Source of the DNA: Delphinus delphis
Lineage: Eukaryota > Chordata > Mammalia > Artiodactyla > Delphinidae
DNA: 64,000 bases
Direction of reading: 5' to 3'
Assembly: GCF_949987515.2 (NCBI RefSeq)
Contig: NC_082694.2
Coordinates: 69,872,080-69,936,079, forward strand
The position numbers and the translations under genes are program-made. Numbering within the stretch: the first letter of the stretch is position 1; each line of letters opens with the position of its first letter. The notes under the pieces were generated by a model. That model did no database searches. It had not been told where the DNA came from and was given only the letters and a program-made list of their open reading frames with translations. Positions 20,080 to 35,100 of this stretch are shown one piece after another.

Positions 20080-23075
20080 CTACAGAAAACCAGAACATGA
20101 GGCAACGACAAATACATACGTAATTTTTTAAAAAAAGCATATAGAATTCACCCTCTGGAGACAACAGTTTACTGGCATGGCAAAAACCATCAGAAATGAA
20201 GAGGTTTTTCTGGACTAGGATAGCTGCAGAGCTAGCTGGCTGAATGAGTACCAGAACTACCCTGGGAGAGTTAGGACTTAAACTTGGGTCTGCCCAACTC
20301 CAAAATCTAGTCTTTCCAGAACCCTCCAGACCACACAGCCTTACATTCAAATCTACTGAAAAATTATAGGGTTAGTTGACTTATAGTACCTATCAGATCA
20401 AATATTTACATATATGGTTAGAGGCAATGTTCACCTTCTTGTAACACTTGTAGGTAATCATTCCTAATCTGATGAAACAGTATAAAACTAGATCTGCAAA
20501 TTTTTGACAGTTTAAGCCATATTAGTTAGGGTATCCCTAGTGGGTAGGCAAAAGCAAGGTAATGTGCCAGTTAGCAAATATGGTTTATTTAATCCTTCTT
20601 ATTTCCATTTTTCTTCTTAATATTTACATTTCAATAGTTCAAGTGAATGTTTTTGTGTGGTCTAACAAGTTTTATCTTCTGGTCAGAAGTTGTAGAAGTG
20701 TTAAGAGAGCAGAAAGACAGACCAAAACAAGACGCTCCTGGAATTTTTTTCAGTTAGCTTGAGCTTATATTTATTTTCCAGATTTTTAACAATGAAAATG
20801 TACTGCTTTTGTAATTTAAATGTGTTTTGGTTTGGTTGGGAGTGTGTATATGGTTTTCTAAAGATATGCTTCTGAGGGTTATAAAAAGTTAAAACAATTA
20901 TGAAAGACACTGGTTGCTGTGCTCTACTTCATGCATATGACTGATGAAATATCAGAATAAAGGCCTCAGAGCGTTGATAGAAAGCATATAACGTTAAATT
21001 TGCACAAACAAAAACATAAATGATTATGTCTTCATGTCACAGTTCATAGACTTATCATGGTTTCTTTCACCTATTTTGTTCCAACAAATGTGGGCTACTT
21101 TGGGGAGAAACACTAAGGGAAGAAACATATGCAAGGTATAAGAAGTTGTTATCAAGCATGACAGGTGCCCCCGTTTTAAAAATATGTCTGACAATACAGA
21201 AGTAAAGACATTTTGTTTCTCAAACTGATTCACAGCAGGGTTCCTTTCAAAACAAACATACCAAATAGAAATGGAAAGCCACAGAAATACGAATATCCTA
21301 TCACATGACCCGATTGCTATGAAATTATCCTCAGGAAAAAAGCAAATGAAGGAAAAAAATATTATTCCAGATAGTTCACTTCAACTTTATTTATAATAGT
21401 GAAAATCTGGAAACAACCTAAATGATTAAGATAACTGAGTCATGGTTAAGTAAACTGATAATTATTAAGTAATCTCCTCAATGGAATATTGTACAGCAAT
21501 TCAAAATCATAGTTATGAGACCATGCTAAGATATGTAAAATAATTAGAAGAGAATGTCACAGTGTGAGGAAAAGGAAACTAAACTGCATGGTTCTGATTT
21601 TCATTTTATTATACCTATCTTAGTCCATTTGTCCTGAAACCCGTTTCTTATTTTAGAAGAGAATATTAAGGTTTGCAGAATACTTCTTAAATCTACTCTC
21701 TTCTATATTTCCCCTTATAAAAATGCCCCTGAAGCTAGAGAAGCAAGCATAGAAATAGATAAACAACAAATAAGATGATTTTGTCCTGTATATAATTAAA
21801 AGCACAAAAGAGTTTATAATTCTTTACCAAGAAAATGGTTTACATTTCTTCTCACTTATAAACAAGAACTAATTCCTCACAATAATTATCCAGCTTTGAA
21901 ATTATTTGTAGTTACTACGACATATTAATTACAGAAATGATATATGGCATCACGCACCTGGATATTATCCAAAATTTAGAGAATATCCCAAAATTCTTCC
22001 AGCTACTATATTAAGCAAGTTTCTTCTGAAATTCTCTCTCACCTCACTATTTAAGAATCAAATGGAACCAATTTTGCTCTAGATTACTCACCACTCGTAC
22101 TCCATAATGGATGTGGGCCAGAGTGAAAGCAGTTGTTAATGTAAACAGGAGAATGCTCTCAATGTAAGAGGCCACTCCTACATTTACCACTATGACAACC
22201 AAGAAGAGAGGAACCAGAAACCAATTCAAAGTTGGGCACCGGGTACTGCTCATTTGACAAACAATCAGCTGACACTTGAAGGTATTAAAAAAAAAAAGAG
22301 AGAATGAAAATTTAATTAGCAAAGCACGAGTCACTCCAACATTTAAAAAGCATTCAAGTACCTGTACATTACATTATTATCAAGTTCAGTAATTCTCAAC
22401 TGCTCAGGAGCCCAACTGGACCTCTACCCCAACCTCCAAACCTGTGGACCCTCAGATTGTGTGTCAGAAGAGACTGGAAGATAATTTAGTAAGGATGCTA
22501 CAGAAGGCATTCTTCTACCGGGTAACAGTTTGGATAAAAGAAATTTCTCCCAATTTTAAGATTCTATGATATACGACAACAATTTTCTCAGAACACCCTC
22601 CCACAGCACCACACAACTAAATTTCTTCATGGTGATGAGGAGATGCTACCTCCAATCCAGACATGTTATCATACAACACCTCAAAACCTCTTTGGCTCTC
22701 TTTACTTTCAACACCTTACTCAAATATAGTTTTATTCCTTCAAAGATACATTTTATATAATGCATTAATGTTTTCAGATCTTCAAACCCTATGAAATCAG
22801 TATGACTTGGGACAGTAAACACAAGTTACAAACATGGAAACATAAACTCAGTGGCTAAGTTAAAAAATAAAAACTTATTAAGGACCTGGCCTGAGCTAGA
22901 GCACAGGCTTCCTGGCTGTCAGGACTAACAGGGTCTTTTCTCAAGTCCTCCTGATTTTTCCTCCCTGTCTGCCCTCTTGCTGGGCCAGAGCAGAGAAAGG
23001 GATTTTTTAACGTATGTAGTATTTATTACAAAGTTTTTTATTCTATGTTATTAATTTAAAAATCAGTTGATTAAA

Positions 23076-23110
<35 letters not shown>

Positions 23111-26100
23111 TGTTTCCTCCCTCAAAAACCCCTTCCAAGCTCCCTAAATTAAGCGTTAGATCTGCTGCCATTTCAACCACACTATAAATACTATTTAGAG
23201 TCTGAAGGGAATTATTCCATGAATTCTTCAGCAGGCAACCAAAACAAAAAATTTAAATTATGTCATGGTTCCAAAATACTACAGCAGTCCCCAAATCCTA
23301 CTGGTTTCAAACAAAAAAATAAAATAACTTTCAGCATGTTCTGTCTTTGAGGTTATTAATTATTCTTTCAAATTTCTGATATAAGATCTTTAAATTAAAA
23401 TCTGCTTATTCTAATACTATATAAGGTTTCTCAAACTATTGAATTCTGTCAAATATTTCTTATATGTATTACGATTTTTAAAAGAAAAAAATCTTACTGT
23501 GATATTGGCAAAGGCTGTTCCAACCATTAAGTAGAATACTCTAGGATGTAACTCTAAAATATCTGAAGGTGACCGGAGGATCCATGCTGTAGACAAAATG
23601 AATAGCAAACATGGAGAAAAGAAGGGAACCATAGCTTCATAGACTGAATTGTGTTTCAAGGTGTTATTTTTATAGCTTCTGAAAAAAAAATCAAGTAATA
23701 CAAAGAACATTATTACATATAAAAATACTGTACTTGTATTTCATAGTTTTCAAAGTACTTTCACACTTATTCTCTTATTTTTATTCACAATAACCCCATG
23801 GCATAGGTAGAACCAACATTATTAATCCCATTTTAGAGGCAGGTTAAGTGAGGATGTGAGAATTTAAATTTACATAACTTGCTACCAAGTGGCAGGGCCA
23901 GGACTAGAATGGAAGTCTTCTGACCCTTAGTCTCACTTTTCCCTCTGGAATGTAAAGATGAATAAAACTTGGACTGTGTCCTATGAGATTATATTTTAAT
24001 AGGAAAAATAAAATGAACACAAAACAATACTAGAAGAGTACCTCATGGTGCTACTATGATACACAACTTAAGAGTGAAAGACTCTGAAATGAGACAGTCC
24101 ACAGCATATCTTACTGGCTCTGGGCACACAGGTGGTACTCTCATACATGTTTGCTCATCTGAACTGAACCCTCAATCCTCATCCCGGTTCTGCCACTAAT
24201 TACATAACCTTAGGCAAAATACTGCCCAATCAGGACAGGACCTCAACTTTAGAAAAAGAGGAAGACATGACTCAAATCATCTCTAAGGCCTTCAGAGCTT
24301 TAAATTTTATGGCTTCTATGAATGACTGCCAGTGGCTGTAAAGAGGGAAGATACATAGAGCTTGGCTTGACATGGATAGGACTGTGCAAGACAGATTTGA
24401 GCACTGAAGGATGATGTGGCAAGTACAAGAAAGTGTTCCAAGTAGAGGAAACAGGAGTAGAGGAAAGAGTGGGAGCAAAAGTACTGAGGAATGAAAGAAC
24501 AAAATACATTCAGGTCACATAAATGGACTCAGTGTGGCTGAGCCAAAGTGGAGAAGTGCATACATAGATCAGAGAGATGCAACTCCACCAGGGCAACTCC
24601 CCTCCCAACCCCTACACACTCCTCAGGCCGGAATTTCCATACGGCGCTCTTTGAGAAGAGACAGCATAGGTCCAGGATTTGGTCCTCAACTACACAAGTT
24701 GAGAAGTTTTATTGTATGATCATGCTAACTAAACTTACACATAATCAATTTATAAAAACTTATAATCAATTTATAAAAAGAACGTAAACCTATCAATATT
24801 TGACAGGAACATACTCCCTCCTGATTCACTCACAAAAAAATGACAAATTAGAAGACTGTTTGGTGAGCCCAAAACTTTTACAAAAAAACTAGTAGTTCTG
24901 GGCTATGGTTGAATTGACTACGCAAGCCACCACAGACAAATTATCCTAACCTCATTCTAGATTCAAAATACAGGTTTCATGACCTTTTCAAAATGCCCAG
25001 ATTCCAAAAGAAAGAAATCCTAAAATTCACCTAAATAACAATTTCTAAAGATTTTCATATTTCTTGCCCAATTAAAAAATTAAATACTTACCTGAAAAAG
25101 TTTAATAAACTCATTGGAAGAGTCACGCATAATGCACAACCTAAAAGGAAGAATATTTAAATTATCATGAATTATTATTCAAGAGTCATTTTTATAATAA
25201 TCAAATACATACAAACTATGTAATATTTTTAGACCCAATAATTTTCAGGTTCAGGTTTACTTCTGTAATGAAATTAAACAGCATTTACAACTGGAAAAGT
25301 GGCAGTACGGTTTGGTGATTCAGAGCAGAGACTCAAGGAGCCAGAGTGGGTTGAATCTCAGTTGTGCTACCAACTGGTCATGTGACTTCAGGCAACTTTT
25401 CAGTGCCTCAGTTTCCTCTTTTATAAAATAGAGATAATAGTAGTATCAACCCCGTAGGGTTTCGAGAATTAAATGAGTTATTACATGCAAAGACACCTGG
25501 AACAGTACCTGGTATATAGTAAATTGCACAGCCAGTATAAGTTATTTATTGGAAGAGGGGACAATTAATAAATCCTGCTGCTTCCTTTACACTTATCTTT
25601 ACCTCCCTAGCATTCTTAATTTCTCCCCCTACCCTATACACTAGTTCTTTTCCCTGAAACCTTAAAAGGACAGCCTTCCCAAGAAGCCTTACCATTGCTT
25701 CTGCTGCTCTCACTACCTACTTATCTTACTCTGCTATTTCCTATCACTCACCAGACTTTCCTGGTGTCTTCATTTCCTCAGCACTCATTCATTCTGCTTC
25801 CCCTCTGCAGAAACTGTACTCTTGAAATTTATCAAGCTCTCCTAACAGTCAAATTCAGTATCCTTTCTTCATTCCTGACTTCTAAGGAAGATGACTCTGC
25901 TGACTATCCACTAACTGAAATTCTTTCCTCCCTTGGCCTTTGTGATTCCATTCACCCAATGTTCCTGTCAGCCATCCAACCATTACATTTGGTGTCCTTT
26001 TTTGGTAATCTACCTCCTGCGTATTCCTAACTGGATGTGTGACTGTGCATCTACACTCCCTCAGAGAATCTTCTCTCAGCTTTAACCATAAGCTACCTGC

Positions 26101-29100
26101 AGATGACTCCAAAATCTAATTATGTACTCTTGGGCAAATCAGACAATCTCTCTGATCTTCAGATTCCACAGGTGTACCATGAGGATGGTTTAAATGATTT
26201 TCTAGTGACCGCTGAATCTGATTCTGTGATCTATAGAGATGTAAAGTTCTAATCTTTCTCTGTTTCAAACTCCAAATCAATATATGTGGCAACTTTCTGG
26301 ACACTTCATTTGGATATTTCCTTGTCACTCAACATATTAGTCCATTCTGGACTCCTGGTGACTAAACTTGGCTTGGGGGGGCAGGGGCAGTGGTCAATGC
26401 AGCTGTGACCTTAAGGATCAAAGACAGAAGAACATTCCTTCAAAACAATTCCTAAGGCATCTTGCTAAAAACAGATGAAAAGGGGCTTCCCTGCTGGCAT
26501 AGTCATTAAGAATCTGCCTGGCAACGCAGGGGACATGGGTTCCATCCCTGCTCCGGGAAGGTCCCACATGCCACAGAGCAACTAAACCCGTGCGCTACAA
26601 CTACTGAGCCTGCGCTCTAGAGCCCGCGAGCCACAACTACTGAAGCCCACGCGCCTGGAGCCCATGCACCGCAACAAGAGAAGCCACCGCAATGAGAAGC
26701 CCGCACACCACAACAAAGAGCAGCCCCCGCTCGCCGCAACTAGAGAAAGCCTGTGCGCAGCAACGAAGACCCAATGCAGCCAAAAACAAATAAATAAATA
26801 AATAAATTTATTTTAAAAAAGATGAAAAAACTAGAATTCACCGAACAGAAATCTCATCTCAAAAGATGAATTACTCTACTACTTTCAAGCCCAAATGGAA
26901 CAAAGTTCCCTGAGTTAAAAGATCTTAGAGGGAGTGGAAGAGAAGACAAGATGTCCTCAATGTCCTCAGAAATTTTTAGCAGCTCATTCCACGTCAAGCT
27001 GGGGAGCACACTGTTAGGGAGCCAGGGATAAATGAATTAAGCCAGAATCATTTGTAGCTTTCAGGTGTTGAAAATAGACTGAGAGAAACCTGCAAAAGAT
27101 TTGGGACCAAGAGTTTTTTAGTTTAAAACATCCTAAAATAGCTTTATCTTAATTAAGTGCAGCAAGCGTGTAGAAAGCCTGAGCTCTATATAGGCTGCCA
27201 AAGAGAAACACTGTATCTTCTCTTTCTTCTCTAAATAACACTCGATGTACTTTCTATAAAGAATATTTAATTGTTAAATACTTGTCTATTAAACTCTATA
27301 TACTGATAGTGATAGAACCCATACATATGTAGACCTGCTTTTCTTATTACCATAGGAAGGCCTAGACTTCATAATACAGGAAACAATAGCTATAGAAAAA
27401 TCAGAATAGAATTCATAAAAAAGGATTGATTAGAATGAGATGAACACCAAGGATAACATGGTCACAACAAATATTTTGGTTCCTCATATTTCCAGGCTTA
27501 AGTAAAAACTTCAATAAAAACCAAGACAAAAAATACTTTAACAAAAGTAAAAAAGACAAACAACAAACAAGGGGGAAAGTGTCATTTATATCAAAACAAA
27601 GATTAATATATCTAATAGATAAAGAGCTTCTAAAAATAAAGGAAGTGGTTAACAATCGTAATGCAAAAACTGACTAGAGATATAAAGAAAAAATAAATAT
27701 AAATGGCTCTCAAATACTAGAAAAGTTCATCCATAATAAGAGAAATGCAAATTAAAACTATATAGATATACCATTTCTTACCTATCACAGACTGGCAAAA
27801 ATCCAAAAGTTTGACAACATACTACATTGGTAAAACTAAATAAACAAGTACTTTCATTCATGGCTGATGGGAATTCAAAAATCAGATAACCCATACGGAA
27901 GGGAATATGGGAATATTTAGTGAAAATGCATACATTTGTCCTTACTAACAATTCTACTTCTAGAGACCTCTTCCAAAGTACCCTGGGAAAAATATGAACA
28001 GACATATATATGTACAAGACGATTTATTGCATCAATTTGTACAGCAGCAAAAGACTGGAAATAACACAAATGTCCATCAGTAGAAGGTTGTTTGAACAAA
28101 GCGATGGTACATCCACACAATGAAGTATTGTACCAGGCGGCTGTAAGAAGAAATGAGGAAGATCCCTAAACATCACTATGCAGTGATCTCTAAAATATAC
28201 TATTATGTGGAGGGGGGAAAAAAAAAGAAGCACGTGTAGTAAGATATGTATGGTATGCTACCATTTATCTATGAAAGGGGGTGATAACCCCACACACACA
28301 CACTTACTTATATTAAGAAAGAAACAATGAAAAGATAAACCAAAAAATTTAAAACTAAGAATAGTTAACTATGAGGGAGGAAAAGGCTAGGGTAGTGATA
28401 GAGACTAGACTTCTTTGAATATGTCTTGCTTTATATATAGATTTGACTTTGTAATCATGTGACTACGTTACACAATTATAAAGGAAAAATAAATTTTTTT
28501 TTGGAAAAATAAATTTTAAAAGAAAAAGTAATCCATAAATATCAAAAGTAAAATGAAACTAACTTAAATGTACATATCCACAGATGGTGGCATAACCACA
28601 GAATGGGGACTTTAGACTATAATAACCTGACTGGGCATTCTCTAGTGGGATAAACCATAGGGCAAATGGAACTGCAAAAAACCAAAATCTTCAACAATTT
28701 CCAGTAATCATATGTCACTGATTTTGGAACTACATTCTCAGACTGTTGTGGGTATTTTATGGAATAACACAAATGTATAATTATTTTGTGTCGTTGAAAG
28801 CAAAGACTTTTGTCAGAGTTTAAAGGACATACAAATATAAGATCAACTAGGTTAAGTAAAAGATCTGTATCATCAAATATGATTTGGAATTATCAGTATG
28901 AATTTATGAGGTACTTTATCAAAAAACAAACTTTATTCCCCTGGCTATCCACTGAATGAATGGATTCCTAAGCAATGCTCATCAGCCACTGTTAGTACCA
29001 CTAGGTGAAGAGTTGAGGCAGAACTTGGGAAGAGATGGAACAGATGTACAATACCTCATCCCTCTAGTCATTACTGATACCACAGACAGAAAGACAACCA

Positions 29101-32100
29101 GCTATCATGTGCCCCCTAATGTGATGCAATAGGAAGTACCATTACCTAATAAGTATTGCTGCCAAAAATTATAAATTACAAAGAAACTTATATGCCTATT
29201 AAAGTACCCACTTAACATTCAAAAATATATCTCCTATGTCGGAGATTCCATTTTATCTTTAAATAAATATTTAAATGTAAAATGCAGCACACCCGCCACA
29301 GGACAAGCTGCATACATCAAAAGATTCACTCATGAACGATAGCTGGAGATGAAAAATAGCTCGCCTTTTCAAGGTAAAGAAATCAGTTTACAGAGGCACC
29401 CAAAAATGAACATTTGTTAGATTACAGCAGGGTTCCTAAAATATCTGCAGTCCAGAGCCACAGAAAATCCCCCAACTACTCCTTTTCTGAAAGCCAGTGC
29501 TTAATGCACCATCTTCTCAGCTGTTTCTAAGCCTTCGATTCCCATTCTGTAACCAAGGTTCACAGACAGAAGGAGGGAAGATTAATTTTTAGATAAGAGA
29601 ACAGAGCAACAGCCAACAAGTTTTTTTCTTTTACTCTACAAAGGTCTTAGTGTCACTCCTGGCGCCCCAAATAACAACCCAGATTCCTCTTCCTCTCTGC
29701 CTCTCTCCATAAAATTACTCTCCCTCCACTCAATCATCCTGTACATATCCCCTTTGGCTAAAATCAAAAAGGAAACATTACCATGATCAAAACCTTTACC
29801 TAGCATTCAAAGGCTTAAGAAAAAGGGTATCTGAGAGGAACAGAAGCTCAATTTTTGGAGTGGATGTATTATAAAGTAAACTCTGTGTTTCGTCATTCTA
29901 TTTCCTCAAACTAACAATCTTCAATTTTGAGATAAGTACTGAAATCAATACCGAACGTCCAACTAAATGTGGATCCTCCAGTACAGTCTAGATTAATTTG
30001 AATAGCTAGTTTACAGGGTTTGTGTGATCTATTTCGGTATTGCCTTCTGATTAGAAATAACTTGGTGCCGAACAAAAACAAAACAAAGCAAAACAAAGCA
30101 ACCTTATTTTCCTTAAGGGTTTGGCTGAAACCCTACAGGGTTGCGGGGTTCTGCTTTTGCTGCAGGGCGTGAGGGCAGGCGGGAAAGTGCTGCTGGTTAT
30201 AATCAAACACTGGCTTTGATAACAAAGCGATGTTACAACAGGCTTCAACATGGAGCTTCTTACCAATGATCATTGCAGTGAATAGGTCTCTATATAAGAA
30301 ATTAAACAGGAAAGGTTCATACCAGGCCTCAACTCCCACAATCGCAGTCACTATGTAGACAAAGGAAATAGTCTGGAAGGAAAATGCAGACAAAAATATA
30401 CAGAGCATTAACAGCTGGAAAGATCAGGGAGTCAATAACGCTTTATGCAGCATTAGTCTAGCAAACAGCTTTAGTAAAAGCCAGAAGTATGCTTAAATTT
30501 GATATGGTGGCAAGTCTTGCCTTTAAAAATAGTTTTTTCAGCCAACAACACCATAAAATAACTAACTTCTAGACAATGCAAACAACTGGCCTCATAAGGC
30601 ACCTCGTAAATTGGTTTAGCCACACGTTGTTCCAATTTGCCCACCCAATCATTTTCTTCAAACACACTCCAACTTCTGATTCTTTACTGGAGCCTTAGGT
30701 GTAGACGGGCAAAACGGCAACACAAAAAGCTGGGATTCTAAAGCAGGGAGAGTTAATAGCAAGTCTATAAAGTAAGAGGAAAACAAATCTCTCTACTCAC
30801 TGAAAAGTTGGCAATGAAGACAAAAAGCCAACAATTTAATTATAAGCGCCTTTCTTTATAAAATCAACAGTTTTAATGAATGTCTTTTAAGAAACCGTTC
30901 ATTTTTTGGTGTAATAATGGCATTGCAATTATGTTTTTTAAAAAGAACTCTTACCACTTAGAGATATATAGTAAAATATTTATCACATAATGCCAGGATT
31001 TTCCTTTAAAATAATTGGAAGGAGGGTGAGGAAGAGTACATGTGAAACTAGACTGGCCAAGTGTTAACTGCTCAAGCTAAGTAACAGGCACATAAGGGTT
31101 CACTGTACTATTCTCTCTACTTTTGTACATATTGGAAATTTTCCATAAATAAGTAAAAATAATATAAAATAAAAAGGAAAAAAATGTCAAAGCACCCATC
31201 AGTTCTAACCAGAAAAGCAAAAGGTCAATAAAGAAGGAATAACAAAAACTTTCCCCAAAATTCATGGCAATGTTGAAAATTTAAGGAAGAACCCATACTT
31301 ACCACCTGGCTAACGTCATATCCCCATGGCAGGAAAAGAATCCCTGTGTTATACTTTTCCCAGTGGGACAGGATGAAAGAAAATAAAACTACCCATAGCA
31401 GGAGATAAAGAACAAAAACACTGACACCCGATGATCCTCGTCCAAAAATGGAATACACAGTTACAACAAAGTAAACACATGACCAACTATCCAGGCCATG
31501 GTCAAAAAGCTCCCCTAACGGGGTACTGGAATTGGTTCTACGGGCTTGCTTTCCATCCACACCATCTGCAACAAAAAACACATTACCACAGGAATAGGTC
31601 AACAACTGCACCAGTCTGGAGAAAGTCTTCTTTAATAAAATGGAGAGAAACAAAACAAAACAGACGAGCATATCATAGGAACGTTCATTAACTAAATTAT
31701 AACTATCAGACAGTACTGTAAAAATCCAACCTTTAATTCCTACAATGCAAAGACTTCAGAAATAAAACCTGTAATTTCTCAAAGCTTAATCTAAAAATTA
31801 AAATGTTAAATCACATTGAATGGTGTCTATTTTAGATCTAAGGAAGAAGCATTCTAGTTGGACTCTGAATTCTTCCAAATCTGCATAACAACTAACTGAG
31901 TTGTTCCACTAGCCGCAAATTCTTAACCCTCCAGAGAATATTCAATAGTTGTTCATTATAATTTATCTAACCATTCCTTGCTCTAAGATCCAAAAACACT
32001 CTGTTACTTCAGTCATAACACCTGTTTCATCTTGTTTGATATCACAGTTACTTCTTTACAGATTGACCACCTCCATAATTTTAAGTGCTTTCCAAAAAGG

Positions 32101-35100
32101 CTTTGCAACACAGTAGGTGTTGAGTAAATATAAGAATAAATTTATTGGGCTTCCCTGGTGGCGCAGTGGTTGAGAGTCCACCTGCCGATGCAGGGGACAC
32201 GGGTTCGTGCCCCAGTCTGGGAAGATCCCACATGCCGCGGAGCGGCTGGGCCCGTGAGCCATGGCCGCTGAGCCTGCATGGCCGGAGCCTGTGGTCCGCA
32301 ACTGAAGAGGCCACAACAGTGAGAGGCCTGCGTACCGCAAAAAAAAAAAAAAAGGAAAGAAAAAAGGAATAAATTTATTGAATACATTGAACTTATTGAA
32401 TAAATTGGGAGATTGGGATTGACAGATATACACTAATATGTAAAAAATGGATAATTAATAAGAACCTGCTGTATAAATAAATAAAATAAAATTCAAAAAA
32501 AATTTATTGAAACTGTAAAATGCACTATTTTTTAAATTAATTTTTATTGGGGTATAGTTGATTTACAATGTTGTGTTAGTCTGCTGTATAGCAAAGTGAA
32601 TCAGTTACATATGTACATATGTCCACTCTTTCTTAGATTCTTTTCCCATATAGGTCATTACAGGGTATTGAGTAGAGTTCCCTGCGAAGCACTATTCTTG
32701 ATGCTCTGAAGACTATAAAAAATCTTAGAATAAACTAAGTTTGTGCCCTCAAAGAGTTTACAATTGAGAACGGAGACAAAACATGACAGTTACAGATATG
32801 ATGTATCACAAACCAGAGAAGAGTACAGAAAAGGGACGAGTTCTCTTCAGGCTAAGATAAGCTAGACTGGCTTTCCAGACAAGATGAAATCTGAGTGGGG
32901 ACATAAAGAATGAGTTGGATTTCGGTAGATAGGAGATAAAGGAGTGTGTCATTTCAAGAGGAGGAGTGCTTTCGGCAAAAACACCGAGATGGAAAAGCAC
33001 ATGTGTGTGCAGAGAATGCCAAGTACTTTAATTTGACCAGAAACTAGTATGTGAAGATGGCAGTCTAAAGAGGCTAGAAGGAAGGTCTGAGCCAGTTTAG
33101 AGGTATCAGAGAGTCTGAGGAGCTACTACAATTATCTGAGTAGAGGATTACAAAGAGAAAAGCAATGCAGTGCTTCAGGAAGACCCACTTGATATTGGTG
33201 GGAAGGACAGGCTGGGAGAGGAACCCTACTTAGTAGGCCTAAATTGAGATGGAATGCAGTGGGCATAAAAAGCTGGAGGAAGGCGAGATATTAAGAAAAT
33301 AAAAATGACAGTGCAACAAAAGAGGAGAGGTAAGGCCGAAGGACAAGAAGACCATCTCCAAAATCTCCCGTCTGTGTAACTAAGAGAGTGGTAGTGTTAA
33401 CAGAAATAAGAAAATCTGAAGGAGCAAGGCTGATAGAAAAGATTTGAGTACAGTTTTAGATGCTGAAATTGAAGTGTTAGCAGGACATCCATATGGTAAT
33501 GTCGAACAACTCAACCTAAGGATACTTACTAGCAACTCAGAAGGTAGATAAGGGCTAGATACTAACACGAGAGTCAACTCAATAGTGTTAAGGATCAGGA
33601 TTACCAAGGGAATAAGGAAGGAGAAAGAGAAAGAGAAAGCACGCTGGAACACCTTCACACAGGGGCACACCTTCACACAGGGGCGAAAACAGAGGAGCGG
33701 GGGGGGGGGGGGAGAGAATGGTACAACCTAGTTAAAAAGGAAGAAGAGTCTGAATTATAAAAATTCCTCCTCCAAAGAAACAGTTTTGTTAACTAAGTGC
33801 ATCAGAATTAGACTAATTGTAAAGACTCAGATTCAAGGAATTAAAAATTCCTTATCATTACTGTGTTTATCTTGCTCACCACAGTGTTATCCCCAGTGCC
33901 TAGCTCAGTTTGTGGCAAAGAGGGCCTTTAAAAATGTTGTTGAAGGAATATATGAAAGGATGAATCTCAAACTCTGGCCCAAACACTAGATCTCTGTTAG
34001 ATAGGATTGGGAACTTTTCTGCCTCCAAGTAGTTAAAATATATCCTAAAAGTCTTTTCTTATTATTTGCTGACTTAATTTCCTATTCTCGGTGCAACTTC
34101 TGTGCAGTTATTACAAATATTATATTCATGAACTACATATTAATTAGGTTTTGTACGTCTTCTCACTGAACCCGTTCTAGCCCCATAAGTCTGGGGTCTA
34201 GATAAGTCTCACAATGTTTTTTCATAAGAAAGGCAATTCAGCGCATAACCTATATATTATGAAAAAGCCACCAGCAGAACCTACAGCAGCACCCTGTGAT
34301 CAAACACACTGATATTTCTGCAGCAAAGCATAAGGATAGTCACACTAGTAGCATAAATGAAGGCTATAAATTGTTGCTTCAAGGCAGGTTTTGCAACAAA
34401 CAGTTCATGTTAGATCAGGATTTTTGCCAGAATTGTGGAGACCTGAAACAGGTAGATGGTACAGTACTTCAAAAGACTCTTACGGGGACTTCCCTGGTGG
34501 TACAGTGGTTAAGAATCCGCCTGCCAATGCAGGGGACACGGGTTTGAGCCCTGGTTCGCGAAGATCCCACATGCCGCGGAGCAACTAAGCCCATGTGCCA
34601 CAACTAATGAGCCCATGAGCCACAACGACTGAGCCTGCGTGCCGCAACTACTGAAGCCCGCACACCTAGAGCCTGTGCTCTGCAACAAGAGAAGCCACCT
34701 CGGGACTTCCCTGGTGGTGCAGTGGTTAGGAATCCGCCTGCCAGTGCAGGGGACACAGGTTCGAGCCCTGGTCCCGGAGGATCCCACATGCCGTGGAGCA
34801 ACTAAGCCCGTGTGCCTCAACTAATGAGCCCATATGCCATAAGTGCTGAAGCCCACGTGCTTAGGGGCTGTGCTCTGCAACAAGAGAAGCCACCGCTATG
34901 AGAAGCCCGTGCACCACAACGTAGAGGAGCCCCCGCTCGCCCCAACTAGAGAAAGCCCGCGCGCAGCAACAAAGACCCAATGCAGCCAAAGATTTAAAAA
35001 ATAAATTAATTTTTAAAAAAAAGAGGGGCTTCCCTGATGGCGCAGTGGTTGAGAGTCCGCCTGCCGATGCAGGGGACACGGGTTCGTGCTCCAGTCCGGG